A stretch of DNA of 64,000 bases from Amoeboaphelidium protococcarum (Eukaryota > Aphelidiomycota > Aphelidea). Both the position numbers and the translations under genes were made by a program. The notes under the pieces are model-generated. The model did no database searches, was not told the DNA's origin, and saw only the letters and a program-made list of their open reading frames with translations. Shown piece after piece: positions 37,566-52,521 of this stretch. Every line of letters starts with the position of its first letter. Positions within the stretch are counted from its first letter, which is position 1. The stretch covers positions 1,240,001-1,304,000 of the forward strand of contig JALECJ010000254.1 of the NCBI GenBank assembly GCA_023515745.1. The letters run 5' to 3'.

Positions 37566-38769
37566 ATGGAGTAGTAACATGAACATAGTTTTGTACATCA
37601 ATAGTGGGTCCACTGTGAAAGGTAAATTATTTTTAAGTAGCAGACATATAGTAATAGCATCAAATATTGTAGTTGTTTATGGGATTATGGCACATAGCAA
37701 AGAAGATCACGCGCCGAAGTGGAGATGGGTGTTCAGATATCTCATTCGTCAGATGATAGATCCTTGGCAATACTATTGTGTAGTCACATTGTGTGTACTT
37801 CATGCATTCAAAGTCAAAGACGTAAATATGTTAGTACATCAAAATTGTACTTAATATTAACACACGCTTTGTAGCTCGAGATATGGCCGTGGTGTGTCCA
37901 ATATGCAATGAGTTTGTCGCGTTTCACCTCACCAATTAACGCGTAAGTTTTGTACCAAATTTGAAATCTCATGTTTTTACACTTTAATAATGTAGCTTCC
38001 AGAGAGTATTCAAAGCTTTATGGGAGATCCTATCGTAATACTTGAGTAAATTACAGAGACTTTCAAGTTTCAGACGAGCAAGTCGAACAATCTAATGGAC
38101 ACGCTGAAACAGAAACTCGTTTCACAAAAATTGCAGATTGATCAGCTGGTTCTGGAAGTGAAGAGACTGCAAGCGATCGAAGAGCAGTATTAAGAACTGC
38201 GTTTGCAAATACAAGGGGGCGGATATGCTGGTCAGAGAGGAGCTCCATTCTTGCGTTCTCATGCCCAGTCACCGCCTCATCATTTGGATGTGCCATAGTA
38301 GTCAAGCAGTAACAGCAATAGTAAGAATCCTTTTACTTATCAGTACTCAGCTGAGAACAATAGGAAACGTCAATGGTCTGACGGTCGGATGAGATCAAAT
38401 TTAAGTGAAAGAGAGATCAGAACTCCAAACTATAGTAGAGGCCGCTCTAGCTCGATGAAGTTTCAGAATCCCACTACCCCGATGCAGACATCACAGAAGC
38501 AATCTGGCATCAATTAATAGCTGTTCTCAGTGTAATAGCCTCGTTCAAGATCTGCGCGTCCGTTCTCTCATCAGCATTTGGTATCCACATCTTCACTAAG
38601 CAGTAAGAGTAATAATAATTAAAATAGTGGTCCTAGATTACCCTCTCGTTCATCATCATCAATGCTGAAGTAAGTGAAGAATATGAACGTCACGTCTCCA
38701 TATCTACGAAGTCGTCCAGTCACGTCAATAATTGGCAAATCTACTCCCAACAAGAAACGATGGATTTGA
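37566..38769 (+). CDS. RING protein of the Zip3/HEI10/RNF212 type (meiotic crossover factor)
   Basis: Four exons (37566-37621, 37673-37821, 37875-37942, 37996-38769; introns 51-53 nt ending TGTAG) encode 348 aa. The RING has the paired ligands HCESC, LLCSHIV, CTSC and CPIC (C-x2-C, C-x-H, C-x2-C, C-x2-C). It is followed by LP.SI..F..DP....I, a coiled coil rich in Gln and Lys (about 110-165) and a disordered, Ser/Arg-rich tail ending in basic residues. That order (N-terminal RING, coiled coil, Ser-rich tail) is the signature of the SUMO/ubiquitin E3 ligases that stabilise crossover intermediates on meiotic chromosomes. Without the small exons, only the tail would be predicted. Confidence 0.75.
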
Positions 38770-38888
38770 TATGATTGTTGTTTTAGGATATGAACCCAGT
38801 CTCTCTCTCTCTCTTTCTATAATAGTAATAATCTATGTTAACATCAGAATTATTTAAGATGAAAATGTCATGAAGGAATCAATAACAA

Positions 38889-40406
<1,518 letters not shown>

Positions 40407-40936
40407 ATCTAAAATAATTCAATTAATATTTACTATGTGTATATAGAAGGTATAAAATATCAATGTTTAGCTATTGCTATTCTCTGACTGAGCAACGAAT
40501 GGCAAGAAAACGTTGTTGAAACAATCAATCAAAAGGTGAACTCGAATTGACCAAAAATGGCGATTAAACCATTTGATTACTGAAACTTACAGCGTAATGT
40601 ATCGCTTTTAAAAGCTATTTATCTCAATAAAAGCAAAAAGTTAACTTGACGTCTTCTGGTACCAGAGTATTGTTCTGGATGGTCTAGATTACAAGTTTCT
40701 AGTAAACCGGCCCCTTTGTGATTGATCCACTATTAACACGAAGCTTTAATTAGAATTCCAGGAATTCGATTCGCATATAGCCGATGACCAACTTGGTCTT
40801 TTCTACTTCTGTCATGAGATTACGCCTTGTGAATGACTGATCTTTTTTATAAACAGATCATCATCATTATTGACGATATTCTCATAACTTTGACTGTTAT
40901 TGGTATAACCGATTGATTGATTACCTGAAAGTAATA
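40407..40936. promoter_or_regulatory. divergent promoter region
   Basis: 530 bp between the start codons of the NDR kinase and the Q-rich protein gene. No ORF. It presumably contains both promoters; no specific element stands out. Confidence 0.25.
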
Positions 40937-41626
40937 ATGCAAAACAACATTGGTTGTCACAGTTTGAACTCGTCGCCTTACGCCAGACGCAACGTTGGTG
41001 TTCAGTTTAGAATAAGGGCCTTGTCTGATGCTGCGGCGCGTATTTTGCCAGAAGAAGAAATGTCCTCCATGGAATTCCAACTGCCTGCTGATGCTTTTCT
41101 ACACACTGACTCTTAGTAACAATATCTACAACAACATTCTATTGGCAATTCTCCACGTCAATCTCGTTCAATTAGTTCCTCTGTCAACTCATCCAACTCA
41201 AGTAAGACTCCTCGTGCAATGCGCGCGGCCAGCAAGATTGCCCTTGCGCATCAGTAACAATAATAGTAATAGAAGTCATCTACAATGTCATCAAGAATGA
41301 GTCTTCTCCACATCCCGACTGCGACATCCTCTAAATAAGCCTCTAGAAATTCCATAATCATTCGTACCATTGTCAGTAGTCAATAGGATCTGCCTTCAAA
41401 GACGCTGACTGCACGCGCTTAGTTGCTTAAATTGATCAGACAATATCGCCGAGACGAGATGCGCGCACGTCCTTATAACATTGATGATGAACAACATCAC
41501 CATCTTCTGTTTGAACTGCCCTCATGCGGTCTATCTCCTCAAGTGTCAATGGGATATCTAGGAGTTCAAACACCAATGGACTCGTTGCTCGACTTTTCTA
41601 AAGACTAGTTGAGCATTGAACACTGA
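40937..41626 (+). CDS. unrecognised Gln/Ser-rich protein
   Basis: 229 aa, single exon, no domain recognised. The central part (60-125) is low-complexity: two poly-Gln stretches encoded mostly by UAA/UAG, then Ser/Arg. The conserved-looking ends are SDAAARILPEEEM near residue 31 and ARAQLLKLIRQYRRDEMRARPY near 155. Likely a disordered regulatory or RNA-related protein, but that is only a guess. Divergent from the NDR kinase gene. Confidence 0.6.
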
Positions 41627-41799
41627 GTCGCAACGTGGGAAGTTGAAATGTTCACACTCAAGTCTAACAAATGTGGCCGCTTGAAAAGACGCCTTATCAT
41701 AAAATCAAATTTTACAAAGTAAGGACTAGAAAGTGACGAACAAAATGTACGAATATAGTTACAATCATACATGAAGTTTGTCTATTACTATTCACATTT

Positions 41800-43371
41800 T
41801 CATTAATAAGGCGCGTACAAGAGGAGTTGTGGCACGCGAAGGATCGTCTCTTCCATGTACTATTCCAGCATACGATCATTAGTGTGTCTTTAGTATGAGC
41901 AATTCTAATAATCTGTAGTCATGTTCAATTTTGGAAAGAATTTATTAAATTAAACGGCAGCAACAGCATCATTATTGTTATACGTGTCGAGTGGCGGCTA
42001 ATCGTAGACGGAATAGTTATACAATGGGCCATGGCTTCGTGATATAAAGTGTTCAAATTCGCAGGAGACATCATTCAGAACCTCCATCATCTCGCCATCA
42101 TCCTTCAACTAATGTTAGAGCAAAGAGCCACGAAAGAGCCCACTTCTCCACTAGCCTAATTCTGAACAGACTTCAATACGTTGAACCAGCATGTAACGCG
42201 GCGTCGAATTTAGAGTAACAGCAATGATATCATTGATACAGATGCAGTATCCGCGCATAAACACCATGTCCACAGACTGGCTACCCAAGTGAGGTGTAGT
42301 GGAGATACCACCATCCGCAGTCCAGGCGGAGATGAGAGCGTGATATTAAATTAGAGCTGATCGATAATGTTCCAATATGATACATTTCAGAGGAGATTTT
42401 GATTACACATTATTGATTTATAACACTTGCTGATAATCGGGACTTTCCCTGCTTAGAGGATTAACACCTTTCAGAATATTTACATCTACGATACAGGATG
42501 TAATGCCGAGTATAAAAGGGAGATGCAACAACTCCACGCGCAATAGCTACCCATTATTAATTTCAACTATCTAACATGGCCATAGTTTTATCTACATATC
42601 TACTAGGAGCGTGAGGAGTGTATTGGAGAAGTCACAACATCGTATATCTATCATATAAACTTCTCCACATCTATAATCTATACAAGACGAAGCAATATCA
42701 GAGTCACATTATTAACAATCACAGCAGAGAGGGGAGCATAGTTCATCGCAGCGATTTATAGAGAATAGATTAAAGATGTGAGTTGCAAAGTCATTTATCG
42801 ACTCAAAACCTTAACCACTTGGATGACCATAAACTTTAAGAGATTTAGATAATTTAATAGTTAAAGCAAATGGGTCACTACTATCCAACGGTTTATCGAT
42901 GCCAGTTTTACAAAGATACTTCCGTCGATCTAATGCAAAGTAATACGGGCAAGGGAGCGGATACTCTACTACCCATTCTTCGACCAGCAAATATCCAGAT
43001 GGTAAATCGCGCAGTATCCGTTGAACATTATCAGCATCTTTGCATTCAGAAGAACTATATTAATTTTACGTGTCATAGTCTTACTAAGGTCCCGACAAAA
43101 GTTCCTACACCAGACGCGACAATTCGATCAAATACTCAACATAACTCTACTCATCTCTATCCAAAAGAATGTCAAATTTAATCTTTATTGGTACATAACC
43201 GCGAGCATTAATTGTTCCATTCTAAACAGACTATATCCACGGGCTATACTCCAGTTTCCATAACCGTTCGATAAACTGAGCGCTCATGAAGTTTCGCCTC
43301 ACAAACTCTGCAATGTACAGCTCTTGCGGATGGTAACACACTCTCCCATCTGAGAATACAGGTGGATCCAT
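41800..43371 (-). CDS. unrecognised 523-aa Cys-rich protein
   Basis: One uninterrupted UGA-free ORF with an ATG at 43371. No family recognised. Residues about 205-250 contain a cysteine cluster (CDELCSPLCCDCQQC and later CRC- and CC-type pairs) that may bind zinc. The segment FMRGYCICINDIIAVTLN followed by YMLVQRIEV resembles a beta-rich BAH- or SH3-like fold, but this is weak. The C-terminus is Asn/Tyr/Asp-rich. No signal peptide. ACGCGT lies 52 bp upstream of the start (43423-43428). It had no single long ORF under the standard code, so an automatic annotation with that code would miss it. Confidence 0.6.
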
Positions 43372-43696
43372 AATTATTAGATCCATTAATCGATCTATTT
43401 AAATATTAACAATTTTTATACAACGCGTCAAAATGAATAAGTAGAGTTGGAGATCCACAGCGTCTCCTCACTCTCTCACTGACGTTCTGTAATAGCCGAC
43501 AACAAATGGAGAATTGTAAAATGGAAAACTCGGCAAAAGGAGTGAACAGAATGCAGTAAAAAAATTGCTTGGCCAATCTACCAGTTTTGACTTGAATTTT
43601 ATTTATATATTAATCGATGCGTATTCTATTAGATCCATGTGATAGAATTCAGTAAGGACTCAACCATTGATTGCGGCGAACCAATATTTGCTCCGT

Positions 43697-44403
43697 CGAT
43701 CCCCGCTGACTGTTCACAACACGCCATGTTTAGTCTCCCCTGAAACTTCGCTGTAACAACTAGAAAAGATATGGTGACTAGATTTAAGCAGATTCACAAT
43801 ATTCACCATATAAAATATCTATTTCAAGTAGATTTAGCAAGCCGTTCATAGTCTGGCCTTGAAAAATAGTCGAATGCAGTTTTGGTGCATACGGAACATG
43901 AGCGAATGCAGTTTTTATGCATACGAAATATCTCGGCAGCGAGAGGCTATTACAACGTCGCTTCAACTGTAGTTTATTCAGCTTAGTTAGAAAGTGAGAC
44001 ATACGGCTTTGTACCGCGTCAAACTTACCAGGGACTATATAATAGATGTGTGTTCTATCGGATCGCTGGTCTGTGACACCAACACGCGATGAGCAGTCTC
44101 ACCTGAAACTTCGCTGTAACAACCAGAAAAGATATGGTGACTAGATTTAAGCAGATTCACAATATTCATCATATAAAATATCTATTTCAAGTAGATTTAG
44201 CAAGCCGTTCATAGTCTGGTCCTGAAAAATAGTCGAATGCAGTTTTGGTGCATACGGAACATGAGCGAATGCAGTTTTTATGCATACGAAATATCTTGTC
44301 AGAGGAAAGATATAAAGATGTCGCTTCAACTGTAGTTTATCCAGCATAGTCAATTTAGTGAGACTTGAGAGTTTCTACCGTGTCAAAGTTATCAGCGACT
44401 ATA
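43697..44403. repeat. tandem duplication, 363-bp unit, two copies plus remnant
   Basis: Copy 1 runs about 43697-44058, copy 2 about 44059-44403, at a fixed offset of 363 bp. The central 240 bp are nearly identical (for example agatttaagcagattcacaa and gtagatttagcaagccgttc in both). A weaker third start (about 44404-44470) resembles the left edge. Each copy contains two imperfect 32-33 bp sub-repeats beginning cgaatgcagttttt or cgaatgcagttttgg. Minus-strand ORFs exist in both copies but differ by a one-base indel at their 5' part, and copy 2 has a UGA that copy 1 lacks, so conserved coding is doubtful. Confidence 0.75.
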
Positions 44404-44470
44404 AAAAAATTGATATGCGATCACCACTGTCACTGGCTTAACAAGCCGCTACATGATCTGGATTGTCTCA

Positions 44471-44815
44471 ACTAAATCTTTGATATTAAAATTTGTGATG
44501 GAGGCGATTTTAATTATATTTAGAAGAGTCAGTATAGGCACATGTGTAAAATGAAGAAAAAGAAGGCAGAGAGAGCTCCGCATCTCTCCCATAGTTCAAT
44601 TTATAACCAACAAGGGAGCAATGCTAGGTGAAACCCATAAATCGAGTCATACAACTGAAATCACCACACGCGTACCTAGTTAAAATCACGATATAAAGAG
44701 AAAATACTTAAAAGACTGTTTAGTAATTTCTCATAATATTAAGATTCATTGATTCAATTCTTTGGCAATATAATCAGTCTTACCATAGCATGACAATATC
44801 AAATCCCACCGTAAC
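44471..44815. other. intergenic region after repeat
   Basis: 345 bp of AT-rich DNA 3' of the transketolase gene. ACGCGT occurs at 44668-44673. No gene seen. Confidence 0.25.
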
Positions 44816-46974
44816 TCAAATAATTTTCTCCAACAGACATGGAACAGCGCGTGCCTTGTAATAATTAACCAATTTCAGAGCCTTCTCTGCTACCACTTCT
44901 GGCACCAGACCAACCTACTTGTAGATCTACTGGTACGGGGCAGATGCACCAAACTGATGCAAGCCAACCTGGGCATGAGAATAACGTTCCCAGCCCATGG
45001 TGGAGTACGCCTCGACACTCAGCACTGGAACATTGACGGGGAACACAGACTTCTTATAAGCTAAATTCTGCAATTCAAAAGCCTCCCAGCACGGCATGGA
45101 GATGACACGTACGTTTAGATTGTGCTTTTCAGTCAAAAGTTATGCAGTCTCCATACATAGACTCACCTCGGAACCGGTACCTACAATGGCAACATCAACC
45201 TTCCCTCCGGCAGCATCGCTACCCTTGGTATCCTTCAGAACATATGCGCCGTGCAGCACTCCGTCAAAACTGGTTCCCTCCAGTTGAGGCAAGTTTTGTC
45301 TAGATAGACACAACACAGTCGGGCCGTCATGGTGAGTCTCCAGAGCGGCAACATACGCACCATTGGTCTCATTGCCATCACAAGGACGGATAGACCACGC
45401 GTTAGGGGTGGCACGCAGCAGCGGAAGAATCTCTATAGGCTAATGAGTAGGACCATCTTCACCCAGACCAATACTATCATGAGTCATGATATACAGTACT
45501 CTAAAGTGCGATAATGCACTCAGACGGAAAGCACCCTGAGCATAGCCAATAAAATTCAAAAATGTTGCTCCAAATGGAATCAGACCACCATACGCAGCAA
45601 TACCATTCAGCATTGCAGCCATACCATGTTCTCTGACACCAAAGCGCAGATACCGCCCACCGAATGTGCCCAACTTACTTCCATCCTTCTAGAATTCCTG
45701 AGCAGACTTCCACTTGGTCAGATTGGAGTGAGTCAAGTCAGCACTACCACCAATCAATTCAGGCAAGAGATCTCCGATAGCATTTAGAACATTCTCCGAA
45801 GTCTTACGCGTGGCTATTGCTCCACTCTTGGCATCATACTTTGGCAGATTATCTTTCCATCCATCAGGTAACTTACCGGCAACTCTTCTCTCAAACTCTG
45901 CTGCCAGATCTTTGTGCTCACCCTTGAACTTGTCAAACAGCTTATTCCATTCACTTTCCAATTACTGGCCACGCTCAGTGTATGATTGCATAAACTTTTG
46001 CACATCCTCAGGCACAGCGAAATTTTGAGATGGATCAAAACCAAAAGCCTTTTTCACACTCTGCAGATCATCTTCTTTCAGAGGAGCACCATGTACTTTC
46101 TCAGTTCCTTGCAACTTGCTACCAAATCCAATCGTGGTCTTGATACGGATAATGGATGGCTTATCGAGAACACCTTTCGCAGTCTCGATTGCATTATAAA
46201 TACCAGCCAGATCCTTATCACCATCCTCTACGTACAAAGTGTGCCATCCGTATGACTCAAATCTCTGTAGAACATCCTCGGTGAACGCCAAGTCAGTAGA
46301 GCCATCAATTTAGATGTGATTATCATCGTACAAGACAATCAATCGGCCCAAGCCCAAATGACCGGCCAGAGCACACGCTTCACTTGCTACACCTTCTTGC
46401 AAGCAGCCATCTCCGACGATGCAATAGATAAAATTATCCACCAACTTCTCAAAACCCGGTCTACTAAAGTGAGCATTCAAGTGATGGGAAGCGACAGCCA
46501 TTCCAACGGCATTGGCAATTCCCTGACCAAGCGGCCCGGTGGTGACCTCGATACCATCAGTATGATGAACTTCAGGATGCCCAGGAGTCTTACTATCCAG
46601 CTGTCTAAACTATTTAATGTCATCCAAAGACAGATTGTAGCCATACAGATGCAGCAGCGAGTATTGCAGCGCACAAGCGTGACCATTGCTCAACACGAAT
46701 CTATCGCGATTAAACCAATGCGAGTTCTTTGGGTTAAACTTCATGAAGCGCGAGTAGAGAACATGAGCAAGAGGTGCAAGTCCCATAGGCTACATAAAAT
46801 GAAGTTAAAAGAAGACATGAGTGTAATTACGCTGTCCGACTATCTAAACAGTTAAAATCTTACCGCTCCTGGGTGACCAGAGTTGGCCTTGAACACCATG
46901 TCCGCAGACAGAGTACGCACGGTGTTAATAACTTTTTCGTCAATCTTGTCAAATTTTGGACCTTCCACTGCCAT
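44816..46974 (-). CDS. transketolase
   Basis: Thiamine-diphosphate enzyme of the non-oxidative pentose phosphate pathway. Exons 46864-46974 and 44816-46789 (intron 46790-46863, 74 nt, TGTAG) give 694 aa, the family's usual length. Motifs: SGHPGAPMG (first His of the active site), [32 protein letters not shown]...EA (ThDP and Mg site), [10 protein letters not shown]-type [11 protein letters not shown] in the PYR domain, and [15 protein letters not shown]. Cytosolic (no targeting peptide). Confidence 0.97.
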
Positions 46975-47186
46975 ATTATTTTCTCAATTTAAAAGTTTAA
47001 AAGTGTATAATTAAGTCGACTATTATTACACTTAAAGTAGAGCTTTGATCACGAGAGAAGATGCCGGGCTCTGAATCAGATCAACGGCGATGGGAGCGAC
47101 AACGCGCTTATACTGAAGGCGCGCCACAGTTCGCGGGTCGAAACACTTATTTTAAATCATAATCTAGGTGTGATATATTCAAACGT

Positions 47187-48551
<1,365 letters not shown>

Positions 48552-48880
48552 GTCTTTTCTAATTCAATAGCCTAAGAGAATTTCCAGTTTAATTTAATAA
48601 ATACACACTTCGTTCATGTTAGAAAGTATAATCTATTTTCTGCATTGTTACTTGAGTTCTAATGCTGATGGTCGCGAAGGAGATCAAATCAATGCTGAAA
48701 CGAAGTTGAAACATCTCAACCATTTCCCTTTTAGGTATTGAAGTTTGGAGGAGGAGCAATGAAACGAGTAAATAATATTCAGCCTCGTCCGCCTAGTGAG
48801 ATGTTTCATCCCAGATTAGAAAGTCCATTTCTAGTCCACATCTAATTTCTTAGGGAAGTAGTATTACCTGCTTACTAACA
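48552..48880. promoter_or_regulatory. divergent intergenic region
   Basis: 329 bp between the start codons of the TMEM184 gene (minus) and the zinc-finger gene (plus). No ORF; expected to hold both promoters. Confidence 0.25.
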
Positions 48881-50207
48881 ATGAACGCTTGCGAGACTGA
48901 GTAGTTATTTCTGAAGCTGTAAAGATGGTTGACGCGCTTGAGAGAATCTACTGATCCAATGGCTGCTTTCAATCTGCATGATGACCAAGTTTCAAGAACA
49001 CTGGGTCAGAAAATGTCTAGTATGATCTCCAGTCTGTACTTTGCAATTCAACATGAATGGATTGATGAACACGGCCAAGATGATTTACGTCCTAAAGGCA
49101 ATGATGTGAATGTCAAGTTGATGTATCTTTTGCCGCAATTGCCTATCGGAGCGTAAGGCGGACTCATTCAGAAATTGACCATGATTACGGAATTGGGATC
49201 CGAGATGAAAGTTTGCAACGACTGTAATGCAATAATTTGGAACAGATGTTGGATGATTAAGGGTAATGCTGACGCGTATTATTGCTCAGAGTGTCTGCTC
49301 AACTGTGAAGATCTGATAGCTGATCCTTGCAAGATCTTGTTTCAACGCTATCGGATGAGCGACGTGATTGAAGTTTACGACGATGCCGTGATGTGGTTTA
49401 AATATCTATTTGCCAAGTATTTTGATACGTCAAAGCTGGAATAATGCGCGCTGAATTTGAGGTATTCTAGTTTTAATATCAGTTTGAAGACACGTAACTT
49501 ATTGTACCTGAGTTTGTAGGGATGGAAAGCCAAAGACAAGATCGTTGCTCACTGTAAGTTATTGGCTGCATTGGCGTGTCATCATGAAGGTTCCCGGATT
49601 TAGTTGCCATCGTTGTCGTCAGCGAAAACCGGCCCAGGTGCTTGTAGCATGTACTAATTCTTGCCATCAGAGCAGTGAACGTGGTGCTGCTAGAGCGGGA
49701 TATTATATGTGTGGAAAATGTCTTTACTCAAAGTTTGGTTTGGATTTCATTGAAGCACTAAGAAATTATGCCTACGAATGCGCTGTATGTTTGGGTACTT
49801 GCAGTTGCAGTAATTGCGCGTAATAGTTGAAGAGCTCATCGAGCAATTTCGATGATTGCGGAAATTTTCGGGATGGTAATAAGAAGAGACATCGTTCGAA
49901 TACTGAGACAGCGGTAAGAGTACACAAGAAGAAGCCTCTGCTGCCAGCTGTATCTCAATCCAGTGAAAGATCACCTGTTAGACCGTCTATCCCGAAACCC
50001 CGAAAACCTGCGAATTTGTAAAAGTTATGGGTCAGTTTCGCTAGTAATTCACATCAAGAGTAGCAAATTGATGCTATTGACTAATCTCTACAGAGTGCTA
50101 ATATTAAGAGCGATATTTCTGAAAGTTTAAAAGTGCAGAATCAGATACTGCAAAGTGAGAATCACCTGCTACGTCAACTATTGTTGGATGTTCACAATGG
50201 TCAATGA
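48881..50207 (+). CDS. protein with a CDCA7-type 4CXXC_R1 zinc finger
   Basis: Exons 48881-49461 and 49520-50207 (intron 49462-49519, 58 nt, ending TTTGTAG) give 422 aa. The zinc-finger domain (about 210-280) has FSCHRCRQRKPAQ, a CxxxC pair, CGKCLYSKFG and CAVCLGTCSCSNC, matching zf-4CXXC_R1 as in CDCA7 and some JmjC proteins; CDCA7 recruits HELLS to chromatin. N-terminal to it are CNDC...CW and YYCSECLLNCED (about 107-150), a second Cys-rich region, possibly PHD-like. The tail is basic and then Gln/Ser-rich with a short coiled coil. A chromatin role is inference from the finger. Confidence 0.75.
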
Positions 50208-50304
50208 TATCGCCAACAATATAAGCTTTCAACTATAAAACACGTCAAGTATTCACAAAATACAATAGTGAGAGCCGAGTAAAATGAATTCACATTATAT
50301 ATAA

Positions 50305-52521
50305 TCATACTTTCATTCTTCGAGAACCATACTCAGCAGTCTTTACCACGCCCAAAAATACTACAGATATAACAACGACAATACAGAGAATATCAAGGTG
50401 TTAACCAAATAGAAAGAAGTCACCAGATTCACTGTAAACAGCATAGCTGTCTTGACGGCGGCCGATATCATACCAGACATCAGCTTTGTCAACAATAATC
50501 TTGCAATCTGACTTGTGATCTTTAGACACCATAAAGCCCATGTATGTCTCCTGCATCGCGGCTGGAGCAATTTTACTAACCACTGAGTGATGGTACTGAT
50601 TCTAAAAGTCGCCAAGCAGAGATGGAGCGTATTGAGGATAGATACGAGTAGATAGCGACACTCTGTCATTAACAAATATCTCCAGAGCTGAGTTGTCGAC
50701 AAATATTCTCACCTCAAAAGTACTGTTGTCGCGATGACTGTATGGTATCGTGGCATTCAAACCAAAGTTGTCGGCAGTAACGATTCGACTGGACCTCCAT
50801 CTTGACACGTGCAACACCCTCTGCACAGGCTCAATGTAAACTATAGTATAGTCGCCCCATGGATGCTACTCCTCGGGCGCTCTACCAGGATCGAAATGCA
50901 TCAACTGCGGTCCAAAAGGCTTCGAGTGATGGATGACAAATCCAATCTTCATAGTATCATTCTTCACTAGATCGCCTTGAACAATGAGACGAGCACGCAT
51001 CTCCATAAACTTGGACGATCTAACACCTTCCAGAGGATAATACCATATGCCAACATTACGGCCATCACCAGGCTCTCCCGTGTGATCAGGTGGAAGTAAA
51101 GGAGGAGGAACATGAGGTGCCTGCACTAAGCCACTGCTATGATGATTATTCGACTCTTTACCACCAATTAGAAGCAGATCGTCTACGCGGACGTGAGAAC
51201 TAGACTTTCTAAACTATTTTACTTCTTTCACCGGCTGAACAGCAACGTCAGGCATACCATCAGTGTTTTCAATCAAGGTCACTTTACGTGGTAATCCAAA
51301 CAGACCAGATGTCCCTTCTTTGAGCATATCTGACGGTTCCCAATCTTCATTAATCCATCCCAGGACAACGTTATCTGAAGTGAGAGGTACATTTCTCACA
51401 GAGTTGACAGCATACAACATTCCATGATCGAGCAAGCCCGCTGAGATTGGTACGAATTCCAATGAGACACCACCAGAGTCACCAAGTATAAAATCAGAAG
51501 ACTATTGAGTGTCTGCGGCAACTCTCAATGTCCCGACGAGGTATGTCTACTGATGATGTCCCCTCAGATGGTAAGCAAAGCCTTCAGTTCCCATAGAGAG
51601 CAAATACAACTACTCACCATCTTTCCACTTGCCAAGAGGGAGAAGATTAGGAACTTCCCAATTAAACCCAAACGAAAATTTGTCATAACCAAATGGTCGT
51701 AATCCATCATCAAGTCCATAGTTATCATGACGTCGAGTGTACACTGGATGTTTAAACACTGTCCAAGTGACCAAGTCATAAGAATAGTACATGATAACAG
51801 CACCACCATGGCCTCGAATACCTGATCCTATGAGCATGTAATAACGCTCCTTCTTTTCGTTCAATTGACCATCCAGCAAAGTATCAATATGATCATCCTG
51901 AAAAATGTAAGGATCTCGCCAACCAGTAACATTAATAGCTGGTGGAGGTTGTCCCAGAATAGGATTCCCTTCATACTTATTCCATGTATAACCACCATCA
52001 GTTGACCAGACAAGATTCTGAGTCTCAGTGCCCGGTACGTAAGGCAGCGGCCAACTAAGAGGAAACTAAGTCACTCCAGTGTAATAAGCAACCTTAAATT
52101 AATCCAACTACTACTATTATTACTATGGATCTTACATGGCGGACACATTGCCCATAATTTGACGCGCCAAGTCCATCGGAACATTTAAAGCGACGCCACT
52201 TCCAGTGAAAATGCTCTCCTTGTCATATGGAGCAGAAGGAGAGAGTACGACGCCCTGATCTGCGAAAGGCCCAATTAAACTGTCTGCAGTGGCATGTCGC
52301 CATAACAGAGGCTCTTTCCATGATGGATAATCTGAATACTAATAGTAGATGTGATACTTGCCAGTATTATTATCATAATGAGGCGCACAAGGATCATTCA
52401 ACCAGTTGGAAGGAGCCTAAAAATGATACCGCGAATTAAACTGTCTAGCATCAACCACCAAGACATGGAGCAGCAATACAACCACAAAATTCTACTGAGC
52501 TAATAATTTCATCATTCTCAT
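50305..52521 (-). CDS. GH32 beta-fructofuranosidase (invertase/fructanase), membrane-anchored
   Basis: Hydrolyses sucrose or fructans. 738 aa, single exon. A signal peptide (about 1-28) is followed by the five-bladed GH32 propeller with WLNDP (nucleophile Asp, about residue 42; usually WMNDPNG), GWRDPY (transition-state Asp, about 200) and EVPN (acid/base Glu, about 288; usually ECPD). A long linker and a C-terminal beta-sandwich (FVDNSALEIFVNDR) follow, then a hydrophobic helix near the C-terminus (LCIVVVISVVFLGVV) and a short basic tail, suggesting a cell-surface anchor. A poly-Gln run of six UAR codons interrupts the catalytic domain near residue 138. Confidence 0.93.

Noticed and set aside
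43784-44353. Pair of tandem duplicated genes on the minus strand
   Set aside because: The two ORFs share their core only; an indel and a UGA in one copy break the common frame. Treated as a non-coding or degenerate repeat.
52075-52140. Intron starting GTAAGATCC in the GH32 gene
   Set aside because: Reading through gives poly-Gln and then the conserved YYTG.T motif in the same frame; splicing is unnecessary.
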